Of a DNA stretch of 5,869 nucleotides, positions 1 through 5,539 are shown in pieces. The translations under genes and the position numbers were made by a program. This DNA is from Beijerinckiaceae bacterium (GTDB lineage: Bacteria > Pseudomonadota > Alphaproteobacteria > Rhizobiales > Beijerinckiaceae), in assembly GCA_947380915.1 (NCBI GenBank), contig CANCSY010000206.1, positions 1-5,869 on the forward strand. Direction: 5' to 3'. How positions within the stretch are numbered: position 1 is the stretch's first letter; every line of letters starts with the position of its first letter. The notes under the pieces are model-generated. The model ran no database searches and was not told the DNA's origin. It was given only the letters and a program-made list of their open reading frames with translations.

Positions 1-138
1 TGCGAAGGCGGCGGTGAGCGCATTGCCGCCGAAGGAGACGGCGTAGTCCTTGGCGACGGCCTTCTCGTCCCCCTTGGGCATTTCGTCGGCGATCAGGGTC
101 ACATCGATATAGGTCTGGCCGATGAAGAGCGCTTCCAT
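1..138 (-). CDS. PfkB/ribokinase-family sugar kinase, N-terminal fragment (cut by window edge)
   Basis: Reading the minus strand from the ATG at 138 gives 46 residues that run off the left edge. They begin MEALFIGQTYIDVTLIADEM and continue to a SFGGNALTAAFA segment. The pattern (hydrophobic first beta strand, G-x-x-x-x-D, then a few strands later a GGNA segment where the sugar-binding GG lies) is the N-terminus of PfkB/ribokinase-type carbohydrate kinases, which phosphorylate sugars or nucleosides with ATP in the cytoplasm. A possible ribosome binding site AGGGG (plus-strand 146-150) lies 7 bases upstream of the start. The substrate cannot be told because the ATP-binding C-terminal half with the catalytic Asp is outside the window. 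The gene is divergent from the metal-efflux operon and there is no sign that it belongs to it. Confidence 0.85.
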   Translation of the reverse strand, partial: MEALFIGQTYIDVTLIADEMPKGDEKAVAKDYAVSFGGNALTAAFA

Positions 139-166
139 TCTGTGACCCCTGTCTGGTGCTCTCTTC

Positions 167-195
167 AGTCTAGCGCGCATGCGGGCGAATGAAAG
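167..195 (-). promoter_or_regulatory. Possible promoter of the sugar kinase gene
   Basis: On the minus strand CTTTCA (plus 190-195) is followed after 17 bases by TAGACT (plus 167-172), a weak sigma70-like -35/-10 pair about 30 bases upstream of the kinase start. The match is only 3/6 and 4/6 to consensus, so this is tentative. Its -35 lies over the predicted -35 of the divergent rcnR promoter. Confidence 0.25.
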
Positions 196-216
196 GCGCG
201 AGCGCGCTTGTATTAT
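189..216 (+). promoter_or_regulatory. Predicted rcnRA promoter
   Basis: ATGAAA (189-194) and TATTAT (211-216) are separated by 16 bases and match the sigma70 consensus at 4/6 and 5/6. Transcription would start near 223, giving a leader of about 20 bases before the ATG at 243. The -10 overlaps the left arm of the C/G-tract palindrome, so a bound repressor would block polymerase. The ATG at 189 that could start a longer repressor ORF lies within the -35 element, which argues against using it as a start codon. Confidence 0.5.
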
Positions 217-232
217 CCCCCCCGGGGGGATA
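214..232. promoter_or_regulatory. Candidate RcnR/CsoR-family operator, perfect 19-bp palindrome
   Basis: Two 9-base arms, TATCCCCCC (214-222) and GGGGGGATA (224-232), are exact inverse complements around a single central C (223). CsoR/RcnR/FrmR repressors are known to read G/C tracts flanked by short AT-rich inverted repeats; E. coli RcnR uses TACT, a run of six G, then AGTA. The site sits directly before a gene of that family and overlaps the predicted -10, so autorepression of rcnRA is the natural reading. Binding itself is inferred. Confidence 0.75.
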
Positions 233-242
233 TGCAGGCCCC

Positions 243-509
243 ATGTCCCATGCTTCCGATCCTGCCCTTCTCGCCCGGTTGCGCCGCGCCGAGGGCCACC
301 TGCGCGCCATCGTCACCATGGTTCAGGAGGGGCGCGACTGCGTCTCCATCGCCCAGCAATTGCAGGCGGTTGAGGCGGCTGTGGTCGCCGCCAAGCGCGA
401 GATGATCCAGCATCATATTGACCATCGTCTGGAAGATCGCCTGCCAGACCAGGACGCCGAGGGCGTCTCGCTCGCGGCCGAGCTGAAAACCCTCGCCAAA
501 TATTTGTGA
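243..509 (+). CDS. rcnR: RcnR/CsoR/FrmR-family metal-sensing transcriptional repressor
   Basis: An 88-residue all-alpha DUF156-family repressor, the usual length for the family (about 90). Such proteins form tetramers that bind G/C-tract operators and let go when metal (Cu, Ni or Co) or formaldehyde is bound. The family core is plain: RLRRAEGHLRAIVTMV (residues 12-27), Cys33 in EGRDC, AQQLQAVEAAV, and QHHIDH (56-61). Cys33 and His58 align with the conserved X and Y ligands (Cys35 and His60 of E. coli RcnR). The Z position, His64 in RcnR and Cys in CsoR, falls on Arg62, with His61 beside it; His3 is a further candidate ligand. I chose the ATG at 243 because it gives the usual family N-terminus and lies behind the operator; an ATG at 189 would add 18 unlike residues and run through the operator. 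The permease gene follows after 5 bases, so the metal is probably nickel or cobalt. Assignment to RcnR rather than another subfamily rests on that neighbour. Confidence 0.85.
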   Translation: MSHASDPALLARLRRAEGHLRAIVTMVQEGRDCVSIAQQLQAVEAAVVAAKREMIQHHIDHRLEDRLPDQDAEGVSLAAELKTLAKYL

Positions 510-514
510 GCCCC

Positions 515-1318
515 ATGCCAGACATCATCAACCTCATCCAGACCCATGGCGCCAATCCCTGGGCCTATCTGCCATTGGCGGTCCTGCTGGGCGCGCTGCA
601 TGCGCTGGAGCCCGGCCATTCCAAGAGCATGATGGCCGCCTTCGTGGTGGCCACGCGCGGCACGGCTTCGCAGGCGGCGCTGCTGGGCGGTTCGGCGGCC
701 TTGGGGCACACGCTGGTGGTCTGGGCGCTGGCGGCAGCGGGCCTGTGGCTGGGCGACGCGCTGATCCTCGACAAGGCCGAGCCTTGGCTGATCCTGATAT
801 CCGGCCTGATGATTATGGGCCTGGCCTGGCGCATCGTCGTGCTGTTCCGCCGGGAGCATCACGAACATGAACACCATGATCATGATCATGATCATGATCA
901 CGATCATCACCATCACGACGAGCACCATGAGGAACGCGAACGCTCCCATGCCGAGGAGCACGAGCGCGAGATCGCCGAGCGTTTCGCGGGCCGTCAGGTT
1001 GGCAATGGCGCCATCGCCTGGTTCGGCCTGACCGCCGGCCTCATGCCCTGTCCCTCGGCGGTGGCGGTGCTGCTCATCTGCTTGCAGACCCGCGCCTTCA
1101 CCTTGGGCTTCGGCATGGTCGCGGGCTTCAGCCTCGGCCTCGCCATCACGCTCATTTCGGTGGGCGTTCTCGCCGCATGGGGCGCGCGCAAGGCTTCGGA
1201 GGGCTGGGCGGGCTTTGCGGGCTGGGCGGAGCGTCTGCCCTATCTCTCCGCCGCGCTGGTGGGCCTCATCGGCGGCGTCGTCACCCTCAGGGGGTTGCTG
1301 GCGACGGGGCTGCTCTGA
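515..1318 (+). CDS. rcnA: Nickel/cobalt efflux permease, RcnA type (NicO family)
   Basis: A 267-residue inner-membrane protein that by homology exports Ni2+ and Co2+ from the cytoplasm. It follows E. coli RcnA (274 residues) closely from memory: LLGALHALEPGHSKSMMAAF (residues 24-43), the second-segment SAALGHTLVVWALA, EPWLILISGLM, a histidine-rich loop, then GLTAGLMPCPSAVAVLLICLQ and a last segment LPYLSAALVGLIGG. I count six hydrophobic segments, three on each side of the loop. The loop (113-149) has 17 histidines, 15 of them in residues 115-138, mostly as His-Asp pairs, and probably binds the metal. The ATG at 515 puts HALEPGHSK at nearly the same distance from the N-terminus as in E. coli; a GTG at 506 overlapping the repressor stop would add only three residues. 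It is cotranscribed with the repressor. The gene ends directly against the convergent erpA stop, with no room for a separate terminator. Confidence 0.93.
   Translation: MPDIINLIQTHGANPWAYLPLAVLLGALHALEPGHSKSMMAAFVVATRGTASQAALLGGSAALGHTLVVWALAAAGLWLGDALILDKAEPWLILISGLMIMGLAWRIVVLFRREHHEHEHHDHDHDHDHDHHHHDEHHEERERSHAEEHEREIAERFAGRQVGNGAIAWFGLTAGLMPCPSAVAVLLICLQTRAFTLGFGMVAGFSLGLAITLISVGVLAAWGARKASEGWAGFAGWAERLPYLSAALVGLIGGVVTLRGLLATGLL
875..904 (+). repeat. In-frame CATGAT tandem repeat in the His-rich loop of rcnA
   Basis: Four perfect copies of CATGAT occupy 875-898, followed by one copy with a single change (CACGAT, 899-904). Each copy encodes His-Asp, residues 121-130 of the permease. Gain or loss of a 6-base unit by slippage would keep the frame and change only the number of His-Asp pairs. 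Confidence 0.9.
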
Positions 1319-1663
1319 TCAGACGGCGAAGCTCGTCCCGCAGCCGCAGGACGCGGTGGCGTTGGGGTTTTCGATCTTGAAGCTCTGGCCGATGAGATCA
1401 TTGACGAAATCGATGCGCGATCCCCGCAGGAAATCCAGCGACACCACATCCACCAGAACCACAGCCCCCTCGCGCTCGATCACGAGATCGTCCGCCTGAC
1501 GCTCCTGCGTCACATCGAAGGCGTATTGGAAGCCCGAGCAGCCACCGCCATTCACGGCGACGCGCAGCATGGACCCCTGCGGCTCCTTGCGCAGCACTTC
1601 GAGGATGCGCTTGGCGGCGCGCTCGGTGAGGTCGACGGGGAGGGCTTCGGCAACTTCGGTCAT
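1319..1663 (-). CDS. erpA: A-type iron-sulfur cluster carrier / insertion protein ErpA (HesB/IscA family)
   Basis: A 114-residue cytosolic protein that accepts Fe-S clusters from a scaffold and passes them to apo-enzymes. The three family cysteines are present with normal spacing: Cys42 in GGGCSGFQY and Cys106/Cys108 in SCGCGTSF near the C-terminus, as is the D-x-x-S-x-x-x-L segment (residues 72-79) before the last strands. Length is normal. The ATG at 1663 has a purine-rich GAGAGAG about 8 bases upstream on the minus strand. ErpA, IscA and SufA are hard to separate by sequence; the NPNATASCGCGTSF tail and the dgt neighbour, a pairing I recall from alphaproteobacteria, favour ErpA. It is divergent from dgt and converges exactly on rcnA. 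I saw no obvious iron-responsive operator. Confidence 0.93.
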   Translation of the reverse strand: MTEVAEALPVDLTERAAKRILEVLRKEPQGSMLRVAVNGGGCSGFQYAFDVTQERQADDLVIEREGAVVLVDVVSLDFLRGSRIDFVNDLIGQSFKIENPNATASCGCGTSFAV

Positions 1664-1691
1664 GGGCTATGCTCTCTCAGGACTCGCAGAC

Positions 1692-1719
1692 TTGCCACGG
1701 GTCACCCCACAGATATAAG
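1692..1719 (+). promoter_or_regulatory. Predicted dgt promoter
   Basis: TTGCCA (1692-1697), 16 bases, then TATAAG (1714-1719) form a good sigma70-like pair. Transcription would start near 1726, leaving about 48 bases of leader before the dgt ATG. The -10 overlaps that of the opposing erpA promoter. Confidence 0.45.
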
Positions 1720-1740
1720 CGCTGACGGGCGCGCGTTCAA
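1712..1740 (-). promoter_or_regulatory. erpA: Predicted erpA promoter
   Basis: On the minus strand TTGAAC (plus 1735-1740) is followed after 17 bases by TATATC (plus 1712-1717). Transcription would start near 1705, giving erpA a leader of about 41 bases. It faces the dgt promoter and uses the same AT-rich patch, so the two probably cannot be occupied by polymerase at once. Confidence 0.45.
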
Positions 1741-1773
1741 CGCACCGCTTTGTGAGAGGGCCAGAGATTGACC

Positions 1774-2988
1774 ATGCAGCCCCCTTATTCCGCCAATCAT
1801 GCACCCTTTGCGGTGGACTCGCGGCTGAGCCGGGGGCGGCTGTTTCCCGAGGCGCCCTCGCCCACGCGCACGGAATACCAACGCGACCGCGACCGCATCA
1901 TCCATTCCACCGCCTTCCGCAGGCTGGCCCACAAGACCCAGGTCTTCGTGCCCCACGAGGGCGACCACTATCGCACGCGCCTGACCCATACGATCGAGGT
2001 CGGCCAGATCGCCCGCGCCATCGCCCGCTCGCTCAGGCTTGACGAAGATCTGGCGGAGGCGCTGGCGCTGGCCCACGATCTCGGCCACACCCCCTTCGGC
2101 CATACGGGCGAGGATGCGCTGGAGGAGGTCATGGAGCCCTATGGGGGCTTTGACCACAACGCCCAGGCCCTGCGCATCGTCACCCGCCTAGAGAAGCGCT
2201 ACGCCGATTACGACGGCCTCAACCTCGCCTGGGAGACGCTGGAGGGCCTGGTCAAGCACAATGGCCCGCTGTTGCAGCGTGACGGCGCGCCCATTCCCAA
2301 ATACGCCGGGCGGGGGCTTCCGGTCGCCATCGTGGAGTTCGACGCCCGCCTGCCCCTCGATCTCGCCAGCTTCGCCAGCGCCGAGGCCCAGGCGGCTGCC
2401 ATAGCCGATGACGTCGCCTATAACGCCCATGACATCGACGATGGCCTGCGCGCCGGGCTCTTCGCCATCGAGGATTTGCGCAGCGTCGATTTCGTCGGCG
2501 ATCTCGTGCGCGAGATCGAGGCGCTGCACCCGGGGCTGGAGCCGGGCCGCTTCGTCCATGAACTGGGCCGACGCCTCATCACCCGCTTCGTGGAGGACGC
2601 GATACGCGAGAGCGGCGAACGCCTTGCTGAGGCCGCCCCGCAAAGCGCGTCCGATATACGCGCGCAGGACAGGCCGCTTGTGACCTTCTCCGCGCCCATG
2701 CAGGCCGCCGACAAGGCCATCAAGGGCTTTCTCTATCCCCACATGTATCGGCACCCCCGGGTGATGAAGGTGCGTGTGCAGGCCGCCGAAGTGGTGCGCC
2801 GCCTGACCCGCGCCTTCCTCAAAGACCCCGGCCTTATGCCCGGCGAATGGGCGCTGACGGCGCAGGCGATGAAGGGGGAGGAGCAGCGCATCGCGCGGCT
2901 CATTTGCGACTATATCGCGGGCATGACCGACCGCTTCGCGCTGGCCGAACACCGGCGGTTGTTCGGGGAGGCGCCGGAGCTGCGGTGA
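1774..2988 (+). CDS. dgt: dGTPase-like dNTP triphosphohydrolase (HD superfamily)
   Basis: A 404-residue cytosolic HD-domain enzyme of the short dGTPase-like class (the E. coli Dgt is about 100 residues longer). The family splits dNTPs into deoxynucleoside and inorganic triphosphate, thus trimming dNTP pools; which dNTP is preferred cannot be read here. The metal site is intact: His72 in RLTHTIEV, the His101-Asp102 pair in [12 protein letters not shown] with His105 and His110, and the distal Asp in [14 protein letters not shown] (about 212-213). The family signatures [19 protein letters not shown] (33-51), HKTQVF and GGFDHNAQA (124-132) are also present, and VKHNGP is at 160-165. I prefer the ATG at 1774, with AGAG 7 bases upstream. 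A TTG at 1768 adds two residues and sits nearer GAGAGGG (1754-1760), so it remains possible. The gene is monocistronic here: divergent from erpA and convergent with aspS across a palindromic element. Confidence 0.95.
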   Translation: MQPPYSANHAPFAVDSRLSRGRLFPEAPSPTRTEYQRDRDRIIHSTAFRRLAHKTQVFVPHEGDHYRTRLTHTIEVGQIARAIARSLRLDEDLAEALALAHDLGHTPFGHTGEDALEEVMEPYGGFDHNAQALRIVTRLEKRYADYDGLNLAWETLEGLVKHNGPLLQRDGAPIPKYAGRGLPVAIVEFDARLPLDLASFASAEAQAAAIADDVAYNAHDIDDGLRAGLFAIEDLRSVDFVGDLVREIEALHPGLEPGRFVHELGRRLITRFVEDAIRESGERLAEAAPQSASDIRAQDRPLVTFSAPMQAADKAIKGFLYPHMYRHPRVMKVRVQAAEVVRRLTRAFLKDPGLMPGEWALTAQAMKGEEQRIARLICDYIAGMTDRFALAEHRRLFGEAPELR

Positions 2989-3048
2989 GGGTCGGCAGCA
3001 CGGGGGAAAGCAGGGTCGGAGGCGCCCCGTAAAGCAGGAAAATTCAAA

Positions 3049-3058
3049 CTTTATTTCA
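3049..3058 (+). repeat. 10-bp direct repeat, left copy
   Basis: CTTTATTTCA here recurs exactly at 3239-3248. The two copies bracket the GC-rich palindromic element at 3084-3227. This could be a target-site duplication from insertion, or chance in an AT-rich spot. Confidence 0.55.
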
Positions 3059-3083
3059 ATTATCTAGCGCAATGGCCTCAGCT

Positions 3084-3227
3084 CCCCTCCCCCTCGTGGG
3101 GAGGGGCCGGGGGTGGGGGGCGCGCGCGATGGTGCGTTAGCACCCTTGGCGACCTCGCTCCCAATCAGCATCTCGCGCCCCCCACCCCGTCCGCTGCGCG
3201 GCCCACCCTCCCCACGAGGGGGAGGGT
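3084..3227. repeat. REP/BIME-like palindromic intergenic element
   Basis: This is the main content of the 290-bp gap between the 3' ends of dgt and aspS. Outer arms at 3085-3105 and 3206-3226 are perfect 21-base inverse complements. Each arm is itself a hairpin: 3084-3092 pairs with 3098-3106, and 3205-3213 with 3219-3227, each around a 5-base loop (CTCGT and ACGAG). A second perfect inverted repeat of 15 bases lies inside (3110-3124 with 3174-3188), leaving a 49-base apical region (3125-3173). Two opposed small hairpins enclosing a spacer is the layout of bacterial interspersed mosaic elements built from REP units. It may act as a two-way transcription barrier between convergent genes, but no run of T follows either arm. 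The family name and copy number are unknown. Confidence 0.75.
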
Positions 3228-3238
3228 ATAAAACTGCG

Positions 3239-3248
3239 CTTTATTTCA
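3239..3248 (+). repeat. 10-bp direct repeat, right copy
   Basis: Exact second copy of CTTTATTTCA (first at 3049-3058), 12 bases beyond the right end of the palindromic element and 30 bases before the aspS stop. See the left copy for meaning. Confidence 0.55.
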
Positions 3249-3278
3249 GGGATTTAGGCGGCCGACTGCCCCCAACCC

Positions 3279-5048
3279 CTACTTCTCCGGCGGGTTCACC
3301 CGCACATGCAGCTCGCGCAACTGCTTGTTGGTCGCCTCCGAAGGGGCGCCCATCAGGATGTCTTCGGCGCGCTGGTTCATGGGGAACAGGGCGACCTCGC
3401 GCAGGTTCTGCTCACCCGCCAGCAGCATGATGACCCGGTCCACGCCCGCCGCCATGCCGCCATGGGGCGGGGCGCCATACTGGAAGGCCCGGTACATGCC
3501 GCCGAAGCGTTCCACCACGGTCTCCTCCCCATAGCCCGCGATCTCGAAGGCCTTCACCATGGCCTTGGGGCGATGGTTGCGGATGCCGCCTGACGCGATC
3601 TCGTAGCCGTTGCAGGCGATGTCGTACTGGAAGGCCTTGATGGTCAGGGGATCCTGAGTCTCCAAGGCCTCAAGGCCGCCTTGCGGCATGGAGAAGGGAT
3701 TGTGGGAGAAATCGACCTTCTTCTCGTCCTCGTTCCATTCGAACATGGGGAAATCGACGATCCAGGCGAGTTCGAAGCGATTCTCGTCCACAAGGCCAAG
3801 ATCCTGCCCGGCCTTGATGCGGGCGGCGCCGGCGAACTTGGCGAATTTCTCCGGATCGCCCGCCGCGAAGAAGCAGGCGTCGCCAGCCTCAAGGCCCATC
3901 TGCACGCGGATGGCCTCGGCCCGCTCCGGCCCGATGTTGTTGGCGATGGGACCGGCCGCGCCGTCCTCACGCCAGAAGATATAGCCCAGCCCCGGCTGGC
4001 CCTCGCCCTGCGCCCAGGAATTCATGCGGTCGCAGAAGGTGCGCTGGCCGCCCTTGGGGGCGGGAATGGCCCAGACCTCGTTCTTCGGCGCGTCCAGCAT
4101 GCGCGCGAAGACCTTGAAGTTGGATCCGCGGAAATGTTCCGACACATCCTGCATCACGATGGGGTTGCGCAGATCGGGCTTGTCCGAGCCATATTTGCGC
4201 ATGGACTCGGCGTAGGGAATGCGCGGCCATTTCTGCGTCACCGGACGGCCATTGCCGAACTCTTCGAAAATGCCGGTGATGACCGGCTCGATGGCGTCGA
4301 ACACGTCTTCCTGGGTGACGAAGCTCATTTCGAGATCGAGCTGGTAGAACTCGCCGGGCAGACGGTCGGCGCGGGGGTCCTCGTCGCGGAAGCAGGGGGC
4401 GATCTGGAAATAGCGGTCGAAGCCCGCCATCATCAGCAGCTGCTTGTATTGCTGGGGCGCCTGCGGCAGGGCGTAGAACTTGCCGGGATGGATGCGCGAG
4501 GGCACGAGGAAGTCGCGCGCGCCTTCGGGGCTCGAGGCCGTCAGGATCGGCGTCGCGAATTCGTTGAAGCCTGCGCCCTTCATGCGGCGGCGCATGGCGT
4601 CGACCACGTTGACGCGCAGCATGATGTTCTTGTGCAGGCGCTCGCGGCGCAGGTCGAGGAAGCGATATTTCAGGCGGGTCTCTTCGGGATAGTCCTGATC
4701 GCCGAAGACCGGCAGGGGCAGTTCCGCCGACTGGCCCAGCACTTCGATCTCGGTGACATAGATCTCGACCTGGCCGGTCGCCATGTCGGCGTTCTCGGTT
4801 CCGGCCGGGCGGGCGCGCACCTTGCCATCGAACCGCACGACCCATTCGGCGCGCAGGGTCTCGGCGGTGGAGAAGGCGGCCGAGTCCGGATCGATGACGC
4901 ATTGGGTCATGCCGTAATGATCGCGCAGATCGATGAACAGCACGCCGCCATGGTCGCGGATGCGGTGGCACCACCCCGACAGGCGGATGTCCTGCCCGAT
5001 CAGGGATGCGGCGGGCTCGGCGCAGGTATGGGAACGATAGCGATGCAT
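3279..5048 (-). CDS. aspS: Aspartate--tRNA ligase, probably non-discriminating (Asp/Asn)
   Basis: A full-length 589-residue class II synthetase that activates aspartate with ATP and loads it onto tRNA. Domains in order: N-terminal OB-fold anticodon-binding domain (about 1-105, with [20 protein letters not shown] at 23-42); catalytic core from about 125, with motif 1 around the [19 protein letters not shown] segment and motif 2 in [20 protein letters not shown]; the bacterial GAD insertion (roughly 285-415); then the core resumes with [10 protein letters not shown] and ends in motif 3 GMAAGVDR (531-538), whose Arg contacts ATP. His33 in RDHGG and Gly in the RPAG loop match residues linked in Pseudomonas to charging both tRNA-Asp and tRNA-Asn. 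If so, the cell needs GatCAB to amidate Asp-tRNA-Asn. The ATG at 5048 has GAGG (plus 5054-5057) 5 bases upstream. No terminator is visible beyond the stop other than the palindromic element. Confidence 0.98.
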   Translation of the reverse strand: MHRYRSHTCAEPAASLIGQDIRLSGWCHRIRDHGGVLFIDLRDHYGMTQCVIDPDSAAFSTAETLRAEWVVRFDGKVRARPAGTENADMATGQVEIYVTEIEVLGQSAELPLPVFGDQDYPEETRLKYRFLDLRRERLHKNIMLRVNVVDAMRRRMKGAGFNEFATPILTASSPEGARDFLVPSRIHPGKFYALPQAPQQYKQLLMMAGFDRYFQIAPCFRDEDPRADRLPGEFYQLDLEMSFVTQEDVFDAIEPVITGIFEEFGNGRPVTQKWPRIPYAESMRKYGSDKPDLRNPIVMQDVSEHFRGSNFKVFARMLDAPKNEVWAIPAPKGGQRTFCDRMNSWAQGEGQPGLGYIFWREDGAAGPIANNIGPERAEAIRVQMGLEAGDACFFAAGDPEKFAKFAGAARIKAGQDLGLVDENRFELAWIVDFPMFEWNEDEKKVDFSHNPFSMPQGGLEALETQDPLTIKAFQYDIACNGYEIASGGIRNHRPKAMVKAFEIAGYGEETVVERFGGMYRAFQYGAPPHGGMAAGVDRVIMLLAGEQNLREVALFPMNQRAEDILMGAPSEATNKQLRELHVRVNPPEK

Positions 5049-5191
5049 GACGGCCTCGGAGACTCAAGTGCAGGCGCAATGCGCCGGTTGAGCGCGTGTG
5101 TAGGGGAAAATGCGGGTCGGGGAAAGGTGGGAGGTGGAGGTGGAGGGTCGGCTTGATGGAGGCGGCTGCGCTGCGACAACCCGCCGCTGTT

Positions 5192-5220
5192 TTATCTGTG
5201 CAAAAGTGGTCAGGAGGCAA
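5192..5220 (-). promoter_or_regulatory. Possible aspS promoter
   Basis: On the minus strand TTGCCT (plus 5215-5220) is followed after 17 bases by AGATAA (plus 5192-5197). Transcription would start near 5184 and give a leader of about 135 bases. That leader is pyrimidine-rich; the plus strand at 5126-5147 is a G-rich run with GGTGGA repeats. I saw no T-box or other known riboswitch in it. Confidence 0.35.
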
Positions 5221-5306
5221 GCGGGCGATTGAACCCGTCGGGCGATCATGTTCACCTGAGTTCGGCTGTTGGGCCAAGGGTCGAGTCGTCATTTGCGGGT
5301 TGCGTC

Positions 5307-5486
5307 ATGTCACAAGGCGTCAGAATCAGGGACTTCGAGTCCAGCAGGCGTAAGTTCGAGCGTATTTCCTGGGCCCTGGTGCAGGCTTCGCTGGCGTTCT
5401 TCCTCGCCCTGCTCTTCACCACTGTCATTCCCGCCCTGGGCTTTGTGAGCTTCATCAAGCTCGTGGCTGAATTGATCAGCAACTGA
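5307..5486 (+). CDS. Small single-pass membrane protein of unknown function
   Basis: A 59-residue ORF whose composition looks like a real small membrane protein. It has a basic, charged N-terminus (residues 6-19, with five Arg and one Lys), one long hydrophobic segment (about 22-47, containing ASLAFFLALLF), then a short tail KLVAELISN. By the positive-inside rule the N-terminus would face the cytoplasm. I do not recognise the family. The start is uncertain: the ATG at 5307 has only a weak GGG-containing ribosome site, while a TTG at 5229 lies 11 bases behind AGGAGG (5212-5217) and would give 85 residues. The extra 26 residues look unstructured. The gene is divergent from aspS and converges on a P-type ATPase gene 53 bases away. 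A role near that pump is a guess from position only. Confidence 0.5.
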   Translation: MSQGVRIRDFESSRRKFERISWALVQASLAFFLALLFTTVIPALGFVSFIKLVAELISN

Positions 5487-5539
5487 GCGAAGGCTGCGCG
5501 GACTGCCGTAGGCGCCCTGGTGCGGCCCTATGAGGCGCT

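Noticed and set aside
189..242. N-terminal extension of the rcnR repressor from the ATG at 189
   Set aside because: It would translate through the operator and promoter and add 18 residues not found in the family; the ATG at 243 fits.
413..961. Open frame of 182 codons antisense to rcnR/rcnA with a run of Met/Val/Ile
   Set aside because: The hydrophobic run is simply the antisense reading of the CATGAT repeat; rcnA on the other strand is certain.
2188..2952. Open frame of 254 codons antisense to dgt
   Set aside because: Shadow of dgt with no family features.
3000..3030. Stem ACGGGG / CCCCGT after dgt as a rho-independent terminator
   Set aside because: Only 6 base pairs with a 19-base loop and no T tract following.
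3681..5156. Open frame of 491 codons on the plus strand, antisense to aspS
   Set aside because: Its product is low-complexity and rich in His, Gly and Ala with no recognisable domain. It mirrors the codon bias of a full-length, unmistakable aspS on the other strand.
3967..5292. Open frame of 441 codons on the minus strand, overlapping aspS in another frame
   Set aside because: Arg/Pro-rich out-of-frame translation of aspS; no domain.
5049..5306. tRNA, T-box or riboswitch in the aspS upstream region
   Set aside because: No cloverleaf, T-box sequence or known aptamer pattern could be recognised by eye; only a G-rich run and a possible promoter.
5487..5539. Terminator between the small ORF and the P-type ATPase end
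   Set aside because: I found no stable stem with a T run in the 53 bases.
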